From the NCBI GenBank assembly GCA_024345305.1, contig BRON01000005.1:1550001-1614000 (forward strand): a stretch of 64,000 nt of DNA, in the 5' to 3' direction. Positions within the stretch are counted from its first letter, which is position 1, and each line of letters begins with the position of its first letter. Below are positions 1-10,249 of the stretch, one piece after another. The position numbers and the translations under genes were made by a program. This DNA is from Mrakia gelida (lineage: Eukaryota > Basidiomycota > Tremellomycetes > Cystofilobasidiales > Mrakiaceae). The notes under the pieces are model-generated. The model saw nothing but the letters and a program-made list of their open reading frames with translations. It was not told where the DNA came from and did no database searches.

Positions 1-1846
1 TCCTCGCCGTCGTCAAGGGCAAGGACCTCGATACGATCCAGGAGGAGCTCGATGCGGACATCGAGAAGATGAAGAAGGACAAGAGGAAGATGACTAGGGA
101 TGGGGATCAGGACATTACGGCTCAGATGATCGGAGAGATTCAGGTGAGTCGACGAGACGAGACGTCCTCGCTCTTCGTTCCTCCTTCGAGATCTGACCTC
201 TTCGCTTTCTTCTTTCCCCCAGAACCTCCTCCAACACTACGGCATCCCCTACATGACCGCTCCGATGGAAGCCGAAGCCCAATGCGCCACCCTCGCCTCC
301 CTCAACCTCGTCGACGGAATCATCACCGACGACTCGGACGTCTTCCTCTTCGGCGGAAAGCAATGCTTCAAGAACCTCTTCAACGACTACAAGTACGCCG
401 AGTGTTACGTCCTCTCAGACTTCGATCGGGAGCTCTGCCTCACCCAGGATCGACTCGTCACTCTCGCCTTCCTCCTCGGATCAGACTACACCGCTGGCAT
501 CGCGGGAGTCGGATACGTGACGGCGATGGAGATTATCGCTGAGTTCCCTGGGGAGGGTGACGCCGGGTTGATCGACTTTAGGAACTGGTGGTTGAAGGTT
601 CAGACGGGGCAGGATACGGAGGAGGACACGGATACGAAGTGGAAGAAGGCTTTCGTGAGTTCGAGTCGTCGTCGCGTCCTTTTCGTTCCTTCGTTCTTCG
701 TTTCGTCGAGCTTGCGACTGACTCGATGTCCTGCTTCTTCTTCGCTATCTACAGAAGAAGAAGAACAAAGACTCGATCTACCTTACGAGCGAGTTCCCCA
801 ACCCTCAAGTCGTATGTCCTCGTCTTCTTCCCTCTTCGTCTGGAGCTACCTCGTTCGTCGACTGACCTTCGCGTCCCTTTCCTCCCTCCTTCCAGCGACC
901 AGCCTACCTCCATCCCCAAACCGACGAATCCAACGAACCCTTCTCCTGGGGTATTCCCAACATGCACACCCTCGCACCCTACCTCACCGCCGAACTAGGA
1001 TGGCTCGAATCCAAAGTCAAAGCCGAACTCGATCCCATCATCAAGCGTCAGAGCCTCCAACGCGATCCCACCAAGGTCGGATCGGGAAAGCAGCAAGGGA
1101 CGCTCGACGGATTCTTCGACTACACCGTCGGTGGAGGAGGAGGAGGAGAGTTTTTCGGAACCAAGAGGGGAGGAGGGAACGGAGGGGCGAGCAAGAGATT
1201 GAGGGATGTGGTTGAGAGGATTCGGGTGGCGGATCGAGGAGAGGTTAGGAAGGACGACGAGGAGGCGAAGGAGGAGAGTGCGGATAGTGGGTTGGAGGAG
1301 GAGGTGGTGGTGGTTGTGAGACCGAAGGGGAAGGGAAAGGGGAAGGGGAAGAAGAAGGAGGAGGCGTCGGGACCCAAACCCAAGGCGACGAGGAAGAGGA
1401 AGGCTCCCTTGAAGGTTTTCGTCTCTGACGACGAGGCGGAGGACGGGGAGTGGAATGGAGATGGGGACGAGGAGGATGGGAGGTCGAAGAAGGCTTCTTC
1501 GAGTCGAGGGAAAAGAGGGAGGGGTCGAGGGAGGGGAGGAGCGAGCTCGTCGACGCGTCGAACCACCAAGAAGACCAAACCCACCTCCTCCCGAACTCGA
1601 TATTCAGCAGCTCCCTCCCTCTCCCCCGCTCCACCCTCTCCTCAGTCCGTCGACTCCCAGGACGAGTACCAGGATCCTTCGCCACCTCGAGGGAAACGAG
1701 CTCGAGCTCGAATCGGAACCGTCGACGAGGAGGACGAGGACGAGCCCGTCGCGAAGAAACCTCGACCGAAACCCAAACCTCGTCTCGCTGCTCCTCCTCC
1801 TCGAGTCCTGCTGGAAGGAGAGGGAGAGAACGATTACCTTTTGTGA
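1..1846 (+). CDS. RAD2: RAD2/XPG-type structure-specific endonuclease, 3' part
   Basis: The 5' end lies outside the window. Exons in frame are 3-143, 223-654, 755-811 and 896-1846 (TGA). The visible protein holds the conserved I region of XPG/Rad2: YMTAPMEAEAQCA and GIITDDSDVFLFGG carry acidic residues that bind catalytic metals in this family, and LLGSDYTAGIAGVG is the helix-two-turn-helix that contacts DNA. The PNPQ-AYLHP and WGIPN segments after it match the Rad2 branch rather than FEN1 or EXO1. In nucleotide excision repair Rad2 makes the 3' incision within TFIIH-loaded complexes. The C-terminal ~240 residues are charged and low in complexity, with a Lys/Gly run that may act as a nuclear signal and a PCNA-box-like QGTLDGFF near 1094-1117. 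Family identity is seen directly from motifs; the repair role is family knowledge. Confidence 0.93.
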
Positions 1847-2106
1847 GGAGAGCGAGGGAGAAGGTTTTGAGTTTGTACTAGTCGTTTTCTCGATCTTGTT
1901 GTGACACGATTCTGATGACTCTCGACGATTGCCTTTTTTCTCTGGGCGAACCGAAGCGGGAAAGAAGGAGGAGGCATAAATATCGTGAGGTAGTGGTAGC
2001 ACAGTAGAGTAGAAGGATAACAACTGTATAGGGTAGAACAAGGATCCCAGAGGCAACAAGGTAAGGCGTACACGAGCGACGGAAAAGTGAGGGACGCGTC
2101 GTCGGA

Positions 2107-3095
2107 CTAGCTGCTTCCTCCCGACTTTTTCCTCCCCAGTTCCTGCACGACCACTCGCTCCCCAAGCCCAACATCCACCTCGACCATCGTCCCCTGCGAC
2201 GAGCAACTCCCTGCTCTCTCCACCTTCAACGGGCCCTCCTCGAGATCCACATTCTGCTCCGACTTCAAACTTCCTCCTCCCCTCGAACTCGTCCTCGTCG
2301 CGGCTCTTGTCGCCCGTCCAGCAGCAGCCGCGTTCCTCGCTTCGATCTCCTGGGTCCTCGAGAGATCTCGCCGACGGTTCTTGCGTTGCTGGGATCGGTA
2401 GAGGGCGTAGAGGGCGATGGCGAAGAGGACAGAGACGATAGCGGCGATGGCTGCGATGACTCCTGGCGAGAGGGGTTTGGAGTTGGAGGATCTGTAGATA
2501 CACGAAACGAACGCAGGGAGATAGAAAGGAGAAGAGAGAAGAAACGAAAGGATGTCAGTCTTGGTAGAAAGAGAGAGAACGGGAGCACGCGAAGGGGTGA
2601 GAAGAGCGAGACGAGAAACTCACGAATCCGAATCGCTCGACGAAGACTGGAAAGGCGAGTCCACGGCAGTCTCAGTCGCTGCTGGGACGACTGTTCTAGT
2701 TCCCGAGGGATGAGTGACTGGAACACCGTACTCGTCCGAATCTGGTCAATCGGTAGGAAGGAAGGGTACCAAGACACCAAGGAAGGGAATGAGACGAAGG
2801 TCAGCTCAGCTTCTCCCTTTCGCGCGCCACCAAAAACAACGACTCGACTCAACGGGAAGGGTTGTAGAGGGAGAGGAAGGGATTGCTCACCTGCGTCTCT
2901 TCTGGAGAGGAACAAGAAGGGGTCGGCCTTGGAGGCTAGGGAGTCGAAGAGGCCTTGGGGGTGGTTGGGAGAAGGGGAGAAGGTGTTGAGGGTGGAATGG
3001 GAGGGAGAAGGTGAAGGAGGGAGAGGCGAAGCGTTCGTTGGGATTTGGAGGGCGAGGAGGAGGAGGAAACACGCTGGAAGTCTTCGGAGGGTCAT
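2107..3095 (-). CDS. Small single-pass membrane protein with signal peptide (hypothetical)
   Basis: Three exons (3095-2891, 2741-2624, 2491-2107) join in frame to 235 residues. The N-terminus is a clear signal peptide (basic start, then FLLLLALQIP, probable cut after about residue 22). A Ser/Pro/Thr-rich outer part follows, then one membrane helix at about residues 119-140 (VIAAIAAIVSVLFAIALYAL), then a basic YRSQQRKNRRR stop-transfer and an Arg/Ala/Gly-rich tail of about 90 residues. The order suggests a type I surface protein like small wall-stress or mucin-like sensors, but no family signature is visible, so no function is assigned. It ends 260 bp from the convergent RAD2 gene and is divergent from the CMC1 gene. 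Confidence 0.75.
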
Positions 3096-3494
3096 TGTGG
3101 GAGTATAGAGAGTGGGCTGGAGTGGGTGAGAAGGATGTGGTTGAGGAGCAAGAGAAGGGAGAGAGCTAGAAAGCGCAATCTTCAGCCGTCTCTTCCCTCC
3201 TTGGCAGGCGACGAGCTGAGGGCCCTTGGACGCTGCCTCTGCCTCCGTCTCAGCCTGAAATCGAACGTTTTCGAAGCACAGCGACTGATACCTAGAAGTC
3301 GAATCTATGGGTCGACCCTGGAATCACGAGCTGAAAAGGGGACGCTGGTCGTTGAGAGGGAGTGAGGAAAAGGGAGGGCAGGTCGAATCGATCGCGAACT
3401 TCTCCTTGCCTTCTGCGAGTTTGAAGCTCACATTTCGCTTCCTTCCCTTCCCTTCAAACAACGACCCTCCTTCCCTCCATCTCCCTCCTCCAAA
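3096..3494. promoter_or_regulatory. Divergent intergenic region, membrane protein / CMC1
   Basis: About 400 bp separates two divergent start codons, so it must hold both promoters. The last 60 bases before the CMC1 ATG are pyrimidine-rich, which is common upstream of fungal transcription starts. I see no TATA box and no repeat. Confidence 0.4.
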
Positions 3495-4224
3495 ATGCCC
3501 TTAGAAGCTCCCGACGCAGCTGAGAAACCTCAAAAGTACAACCTTCGTCAACTGGATGTTGTTCGACCTGATGGGATGCTCGCTCTCTCGAGAGGAGAGG
3601 AGGAGGAGCTTCGCAAGAACGCGAAACTGTCAGCTCTCAAGGCTTGCGATTCTCTGGTGAAAGGTTAGTACTACCGAGGGCCGCATGGGCTCATATCTTG
3701 GCTCTCCTTCGGTATTCCTTGTGAACGAGAAGGAGAGCTAGGGAGTCGTGCTGGGTGGGTCTCTTTCCAAGGAGGCTGAGGGAAGGGGAGACCTCGATCT
3801 TCTCGACTTCTGGCTCTCCCTTGCCGCAACCTCGTCCTTCGTCCCTCTGACCTTTATTTTCTTTCCACGACTTCAGCCTTCGCGGACTGCTCTACAGGAC
3901 GAACTTTCTCGGTTGTGTGGGCTTGCAAGGATCAGTTGAAGACGGTGAACGATTGCGTTCGACCTCTGTTCGTCCCTTCCCTCTTCCCCCTCCTTCCCCT
4001 CCCTTCTCCTTCTCCCTCCAAGGCCTTGCTTCGACCTGACTTCTCCACCTTTGCCCTTCCCTCTACCAATCTCTCTTCCTTGGATCGTGCCTTGGACGCA
4101 CAGCCGATCTGAAGCTCACCTGGACAAGCTTCGAATGGAGTTCCTCTCGGAGGACGCTCGTAAAGCTCGTCGATACGCCGCCGTAGAGAAGACAAAAGGT
4201 CACAACAGTCCTTACACAAAATAG
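3495..4224 (+). CDS. CMC1: COX assembly mitochondrial protein, twin CX9C (CMC1-like)
   Basis: Exons 3495-3663, 3877-3967 and 4104-4224 join to 126 residues. Two CX9C pairs are exact: Cys51/Cys61 and Cys73/Cys83, with GRTFSVVWACKD between them, as in the Cmc1 family. Such proteins fold as disulphide-locked helical hairpins in the mitochondrial intermembrane space, are imported by Mia40, and Cmc1 stabilises Cox1 during cytochrome c oxidase assembly. There is no cleavable presequence, as expected for a Mia40 substrate. The second intron starts with GTTCGT, an alternative donor used widely in this window, and the frame is kept only with this junction. Assignment to Cmc1 rather than Cmc2 rests on the spacing and the GRT(F)SVVW block and is fairly sure. 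Confidence 0.88.
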
Positions 4225-5037
4225 ACAGCTCGGCTGGATCGGGATCGGGTTCGACTCTCGGCTGGGAGGCTGGGGGTGATCTCGAGAGGTGGGGAGGGAG
4301 GGGAGGACGTCGACCTTCTCGAGGATGGACGCAGTGGGACGAGTGCGAGGCGAGGTCGAAGGAGATCTGAGGAGATGAAGGGCAGACATTGTTGACAGAA
4401 CAGGAAGGTGTATGAATTTGATGACCAACGAACTACTCTCTACTCTTTTCCTCGATGTCTTCAGGAGCGAGCGAGCTGGGAGGCGAAGGGAGGGGGAGGG
4501 AGGAAGGAAAGTGCGAGCTCACGTTCAGCCCTTCCTTCCTCTTCCTACCCTGCTTCTCGCCGCACACGCTCGTCCTCAGCGTAGTGGACACTTCTGATGG
4601 GAACAGAAGACTCCTCAGTCCCAACTTTCATCTCACGAGAAAGTTTCCCTCTCCAGAACGTCATCGAAGCGAGCTCGACTTTTTCGCGTCGACTCTTTGA
4701 GCTTCGACCTCTTCTCCTCGGCTCGCAACGCTCAAGGTCCCCTTCCCTGCCGCTTCTTCCTCTTTGCTCACCCGAGACATGCTCTCACCTCGGTGACGTG
4801 TCCTTCTAGGGTCTTACCACAGCTTCCTTGCCAAAAAGAGAGACGTCCCTGCCTTCGAAGCTCACTCCTGAAACAAACAGAACCCCTCTCCCCTTCCCTC
4901 CCCTGGCTGATCTTCACTCCTCCCCCCGACTTCCCTTCCTCCTCCTCCTCCCCAAACCACCACCATCGAAGTAACCCTTATCACCTTCTTTACGCTCCTC
5001 TCTTTTCTATCCCCGCCTGGCTAGCTCGACAGGCTCG
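4225..5037. other. Intergenic stretch, CMC1 3' side and upstream of next gene
   Basis: About 810 bp without a convincing gene. Several short open frames exist on both strands, but none carries a recognisable domain or joins by good splice sites. The last 150 bp are strongly C/T-rich and run into the ATG at 5038, consistent with a promoter and leader. Confidence 0.4.
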
Positions 5038-7857
5038 ATGGCCACCTTCTTTTCCAGCCGCCTTCTCAAAGCACTCCTCGTCCTTCTCATCATCTACGCC
5101 GAAATCCGCACGTATCGCTGGTGGTCAGAGACGGACTCGTCGAGCGAACGGACACCAACTTGGGTAGCTGGATCTACCTCCAAATTAGGACTGAGGAGCA
5201 TGGATTCTACCTTTCTGAGGAAGAGGATCATGGTAGCTTCGAGCTTCGGAGCGCATGGTGAGCTCGGACTTCCTTCCTTCCGTTTGAACTTCGACCTCTC
5301 TCGCGACCTCCCTTGTCTCGCGATGCATACTGACGACCTCCTCTTCCTTTCGTTGGTTTGCTCGTGCTGATCAGATGGTGAGCTCGGACTCCTCTCATTT
5401 CCCTTCCTTTCCCTCCTCTCCCAGCCTCTCCCTAACCTCCCTCGTTCCCACCCCTCACCTGTACCTCCCCTCCGTCCGTCCGAAGCTCATATCTTATCGC
5501 TTTCCTTTCTTTTTCTTCCTCCTTCACTCCCCAGACGTCTACATGTCCCTCGTCGACACTCTCGAATCCCTTCTCCTACCACCATCAAGCCCGAACGCTT
5601 CCCCTCCGCCTTCACCAGCTTCCTCCCTCCCCAACGACTCTTCTTCCTCCTCGCCCGTCCGAGTTTACACGCGAGGACTTCGCTACGGACTTGGGACTCA
5701 GGTACTTTCGGAACTTGGGATCTACTCCTCTTCACCCTACTACTCGACGGAACAGGCTCTCGAAGACGTCGACGCGGGATGGGAGGGCCAGGGAGCGGAC
5801 GTGATTGTTCTTGGGACCTGCGAGATTGAGTGCGTTCCCTTCTTCACTCTCCTCAGTCTAACTGATGCTGACAGTTTGTTTCCTGGTTTTGAACAGCATG
5901 GAGTACTTCTCGGACGCGTTGTGGAAGATCTGGCAGGCGCGTCCGGACGATCGCAAGTTCTCGCTCGTGTGTATCGTCCGTGCGTTCTTAGCCAGCTTCG
6001 TTGCTTCCCTTTTCAAACGAAGGCGCTCACCCGGGCAACCGCCTTGCTTACAGACAACTCCGGAGACTTCAACTGGGCCGAGAGGTATTCTGGCGACTGG
6101 GCGAGGACGGACTCTCTGAGGATCATGCCCATTTCGCCTCAGTTCGTTCCTTCTTCTTCCTCCTCTGTTGTCCTCGATCTCAGAAGCTGACCGCTCCCTC
6201 CCTCCTCATCTCCAGCGTCTCCCAAGGAGAGTTCAACAACCTCGTCGCCTGGTCGGACGAGCCCGCTCGACATCAGCTAGGCTACAGTCGCGTCCCCGTC
6301 CACGCTCACATCCCCATCCTCCCCATCGAACGGCTCCGAGGCTTCAACGCTCACGGGAAGCACACAGGAGACTACATCTACTCTCCTGAACAGGACGGAT
6401 TGGGTGAGCTTCGAGTGAAACACCAGTATCGATCTGCCCCGAAGAAGGAGGAGGACGACGACGACGAGTTCTGGAAGGTCGAGACGGGAGAGGAGGGAGA
6501 GTTGGTGCTGGGTGGTGGGAAGGAGGAAGGGCTGGATTCGACTTGGGGGAGGAGGGATGGGAGGGTGCTGAGGGACGCGATCATTCAGGGGAACTTTGAG
6601 GTCAGTAGGTCGAACGGAGGGAGTAGCTCGAGCGGGGGACCTTGTCAACTGACGCGTCGCGATTCCCTCCTCCCCTTACCTACCGTTCTCCCTTCAGACC
6701 GCTCGTCGGAACTACATCGAGGTCTTCGCCGATCTGGAAGCTGAGATTGCTCGTTCGTACTGCTCACCTTTCACTCCTCGCCGGAAGCAGCTCTTCTAAC
6801 TCGTCGCGTCGTTTCTCTTGTTCGACAGTCGACCCCGCCGCCTGGGTGAGTTCTGATTTCTGAAACTCTCGATGGACGTCGACTCGACTTCTTTCGGCTG
6901 ACTCTCGTTCTCTCTCTTTTCTCTATTGACCAGGGCTATCTCCCTCCCGCCTCGCCCTCAGCTCCTTTCGTCCCAGCTACCACTCGAGACAACTTCGTTC
7001 TTCATCTCGCTGGAAACGGGAAACCAGACTTCGTTCCTGCTAGACTCGCTCAGCACGTTGTGAAGGTCAGACGTTGTTCTCGTTCTCGATCTCGTTCTCG
7101 ATCTGGTTCCGACGTCTCGTTCATTTCGTGTCGTTCGCTGATGATCCTCCTCTCGTCTTTCGCACAGATCCACAAAGGACTCTCTTACCCCGACTTCTTC
7201 AGCCTCATGGGAAGCATGGATGTCGTGCTTCCAGCGTTCACGGCTACCGGAAACTGTTCGTCGCCCTCGCTGGACTGATTCGGGAGTCGAAAGTCGAGAC
7301 GCGTCGAAGTACTCGCTGACCTTCCCTCTCCCTCTCCTTGCTTTGCATTCGTCAGACTACGATCATCAAGCTTCCTCAACCGTCGCCATGGCCATGCAGT
7401 GCGAAGTCCCTCTGCTCGTCACTCCTCGAATCCTCCGAGCCTACTCCTACCTCAGTGCGTCTGCGCTTTCGCCTCGTCTTACTCGAGAGTTTCCCTCACT
7501 CACTAATCATCTCCGCTCCTCTCCCCATCCCTTACCCCACCAGGCCCCGAAACCACAATCCTCCGCCCCCCAACCCTAACCGAAATCCAAGCTCTCAAAA
7601 TCCTCCGCTCCTCCCGTTTCACCCCACCCGCACGAGGCTACCTCCACACCGCCGAACGCTCCTACACCCAGCCCGGCGACCGAATCGGTGTCGTCTCGAG
7701 CGGGGACGAGCTGGAGGAGCACGTATCGGTGAGGAGGGACGCGGAGGAGATGATCAAGAGGGGGTGGACGACGACGGAGAAGGGGTGGAACAGGTTCAAG
7801 AAGGGGATCAGAGAGGGGAATGAGGTTGTTGTGAGGAAGATGGTTTTAGAGAGGTAG
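5038..7857 (+). CDS. Membrane-anchored protein of unknown function, possibly glycosyltransferase-like
   Basis: Eleven exons (5038-5257, 5535-5829, 5897-5979, 6054-6141, 6216-6600, 6698-6752, 6829-6845, 6934-7065, 7168-7255, 7356-7454, 7544-7857) give 591 residues. An N-terminal signal anchor (about residues 5-23, LLKALLVLLIIYA) suggests a type II membrane protein of the secretory path. Blocks GAHDVYMSLVDTLE, VLGTCEID, FSLVCIVHN, VPVHAHIPILP, DAIIQGNFE, DPAAWGYLPP and STVAMAMQCEVPLLVTPR resemble a conserved but poorly described family of fungal proteins, with a layout like a GT-B fold (an acceptor half, then a donor half with GNG-type and small-residue loops). That reading is inference from layout only. 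Seven of ten introns use GTTCGT or GTGCGT donors. The first intron contains a second copy of its own 5' splice site (see findings). Confidence 0.72.
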
Positions 7858-8311
7858 AGATAAAGGGGCTGGAGGGCTGGGGGTTGGTGACATAGATGGT
7901 TTCTCGTTGTTGGACTTTCGTTCTTTGGTTTGCTTTGTTCTGCGTCGTTCTTCGTTTTCGTTCGCATCTCCCCTTCATTTTTTTGGGGCATCTCCCTCCT
8001 TCGTAGCATCTTCTCCTTGAGCACACTTACGCATGGCTTTGTTTCAACTACCAGTCAGCCGTCCTCGATGTCAGTGAATCGAGAAGCGAGACGAGAACGA
8101 GACGTGAGGAGGAAAGACGCGTCGTTCTTCTCGAGCGCTCTTCTCCCTTCCTTTGCTTCCTTTGCAGCTGCTTCCGAGAGCTCAGAAGCGAGCCAGAAGA
8201 ATGAAGATCCAAAGAGAAAGCTACCGACCGAAAAGGATACAAAAGAAAGTCGGGAAAGCGAACCGAAAAGAAACAAACGAAGAGAAAGTCGTCAAGAAAC
8301 ACCTCCCCAAC
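7858..8311. other. Convergent intergenic region
   Basis: About 450 bp between two stop codons facing each other. It holds T-rich stretches suitable for 3' end formation of the upstream gene and purine-rich sequence on the other side. No gene or repeat is seen. Confidence 0.4.
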
Positions 8312-9940
8312 CTACTTCCCCCTCCTCGCCTTCTTCTCCTCCTCCGTCATGTACTCAGAGTCAATACCCCCGGGTCTATGGATCCCACGAACAAGCAAGA
8401 ACGAAGTTGTCAGCTTCGAAAACAAACTCGAAAGACAGCGAAGCGAGTCGTTCGACGAAAACGAGACGACTCACCCAAGGTAGTACTCCCTCTGACTGCC
8501 CTCGAACTTGTCCTCGTCGGGGTAGTCTCTGAACACCATGTATCGGCGTCGGACGTCGGATCCGTTGGCGAGGAAGAGACCGTCCTGTTTGAGCGAAGAG
8601 AGGGAAAGAGCAGAGGGAAGGTCAGCTCAGACGCGTTCGCTGTCCAATCAACTTCACGAGCTAAGCAAGTAGAGGACGAGTATGACGCACGTAAGGGAAC
8701 TCCCTCTCAACAGCCTGTTCGGTCAACGAACCCAAAGCGCGAAGCGATCAGCTCGAGCTCGACAACGTCGTCGCGCGCACCCTCCTCTCGAACGAAATCA
8801 GAAGAAGCAGGGACGCACAACAGGGTACTCATGCGTCAGCTCCTCCCATCCGTACACGACCCAGTAGAGGGCGAAGAACCCAGCGAGGCAGTACCATCCG
8901 AGTCGATGGTTTTGCCAGGGCTGGAAGGACGTACGGACGAACGATGAACTTGAGTCAGCCCTCTCCTCCCTCCCCTCTTCCTCTCCTTCCACCCTCGATA
9001 CGCGAAGACCCCAACTGACCTTCTGCTCAACAGACATAATCCCAGCTAGATCTTGACCTTCGGGGACCTACCACCAACGGTACGAAGGCGAGAGATAAGA
9101 AGTCAGCGAGAAGTGGGGAAGGAAGAGATGGAAACGGGACGGGGTCCGGGGAGGGACTCGAGCGAGCTCAGATGGATAGGGAAGGGTGTGGTGGTACTCA
9201 CAAACTCTCCGAAGTTACGTCGTTCCTGAGGCCACCACCATCCCTTTCTGGGGTCTCGGACTGGCGAAGCGAAACCGAGGTGTTCAGTATCAGCACAAAG
9301 GGGAGGAGAGAAGAACGGAAAGAGGAGGGGGCGAAGGACATCTCCGCCTTCTCTCCCCTCTAGAGCTGTGGTCCATGGGAAGGGCTGCACTCACACTGAG
9401 CATAATCAGGAGGGAGTTCCGGGTATCCGAAGAGTTGGGGGTCGGGGACGTGCTTGCCTCTGCATACGAAACGCAAAACGAAGGAAGGGTCAGCGTTCGT
9501 TCGTTCAATCCATCCCTTGCGGGGTTGGGTGAGTGGGTGGATGGGATGAACTGACGGGCTTCCAGCTCTGCTCGTCCTGGGATCTCGAGTCGCCCAGTCT
9601 CCCATCGGGTTGAGAGGGTCGTAAGGGCCCTGTCATACCAGCGAACGAGAGAACGGAAGGGGGGTGAAGGGAGACGAGAGGAAAGAAGGTCAGTTCAGCT
9701 CAGGTTGAGTTCGTCTCGCTTCCCCCTTCGATTGTATGGACGAACCTGCACGAATCGATCCGGATCCTCAGGATGGAAGATCCTGGGATCCACAGGCTTG
9801 GACTGATAGGTCTTGGGTTTGAACAGCGCGGGTGTACCGAGGGAGAAGGACCGTTGCCCTTGGAGGAGGAGAGCGAGGTTCGAGGAGCGAGCGAGAGTGA
9901 GGGGTTTGGTGCTGGTGGAGAGGAGAAGTCGAGGAAGCAT
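8312..9940 (-). CDS. NDUFB8: Mitochondrial complex I subunit NDUFB8 (ASHI family)
   Basis: Nine exons (9940-9746, 9629-9556, 9459-9395, 9260-9202, 9067-9020, 8920-8819, 8714-8691, 8584-8475, 8375-8312) join to 246 residues. The N-terminus (MLPRLLLSTSTKP...LARSSN) is an arginine/serine-rich mitochondrial presequence without acidic residues. The family block GYPELPPDYAQ followed by KGWWWPQERRNFGEF is the signature of the NDUFB8/ASHI accessory subunit. A single membrane helix follows (WYCLAGFFALYWVVYGW), as expected for a subunit of the distal membrane arm of NADH:ubiquinone oxidoreductase. The matrix or intermembrane tail is charged. Exon 7 is only 24 nt. Presence of this subunit implies a proton-pumping complex I, which fits a DMAC1-like gene also in the window. 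Confidence 0.9.
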
Positions 9941-10249
9941 GGTACTTGAAGCGTCGGGCTCTCACGCTCGAGAGACGGAGAGCAGGAGCTTGGATGGATG
10001 GAAGAAGAGGGGAGGGGAGGGCAAGATGGTTGCGAGGTCAACGCGGAGAGGTGGAGGAGGAGTCCTCGCGGGGGAGGTCGAGGGAAGGCTGGATTTCAGA
10101 CCAAGAAAAAAACTTCCCTTCTTCCAGTCCGGGAGAGAGAAGAGGGGGCATTCATAAGATTCGTCTCTAAAAAGGAAAGCAAAGTGAAAAACGAGACAGC
10201 AAGCGCAAACCAAACTCAACCTCGACCTCAAGATCTCATCGTCCTTCGA
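9941..10249. promoter_or_regulatory. Upstream region of the NDUFB8 gene
   Basis: About 310 bp between the DnaJ gene's stop codon and the NDUFB8 start, both on the minus strand. It must contain the NDUFB8 promoter and the DnaJ 3' UTR. On the minus strand it is pyrimidine-rich. No TATA box is evident. Confidence 0.35.

Noticed and set aside
2386..3108. Plus-strand open frame of 240 codons
   Set aside because: It is antisense to the small membrane protein gene, low in complexity (Arg/Glu/Gly), and has no domain.
4236..4265. tRNA-like T-loop (GGTTCGACTC) with weakly pairing stem
   Set aside because: No matching acceptor stem, D arm or anticodon arm lies upstream; the place is the 3' UTR of the CMC1 gene.
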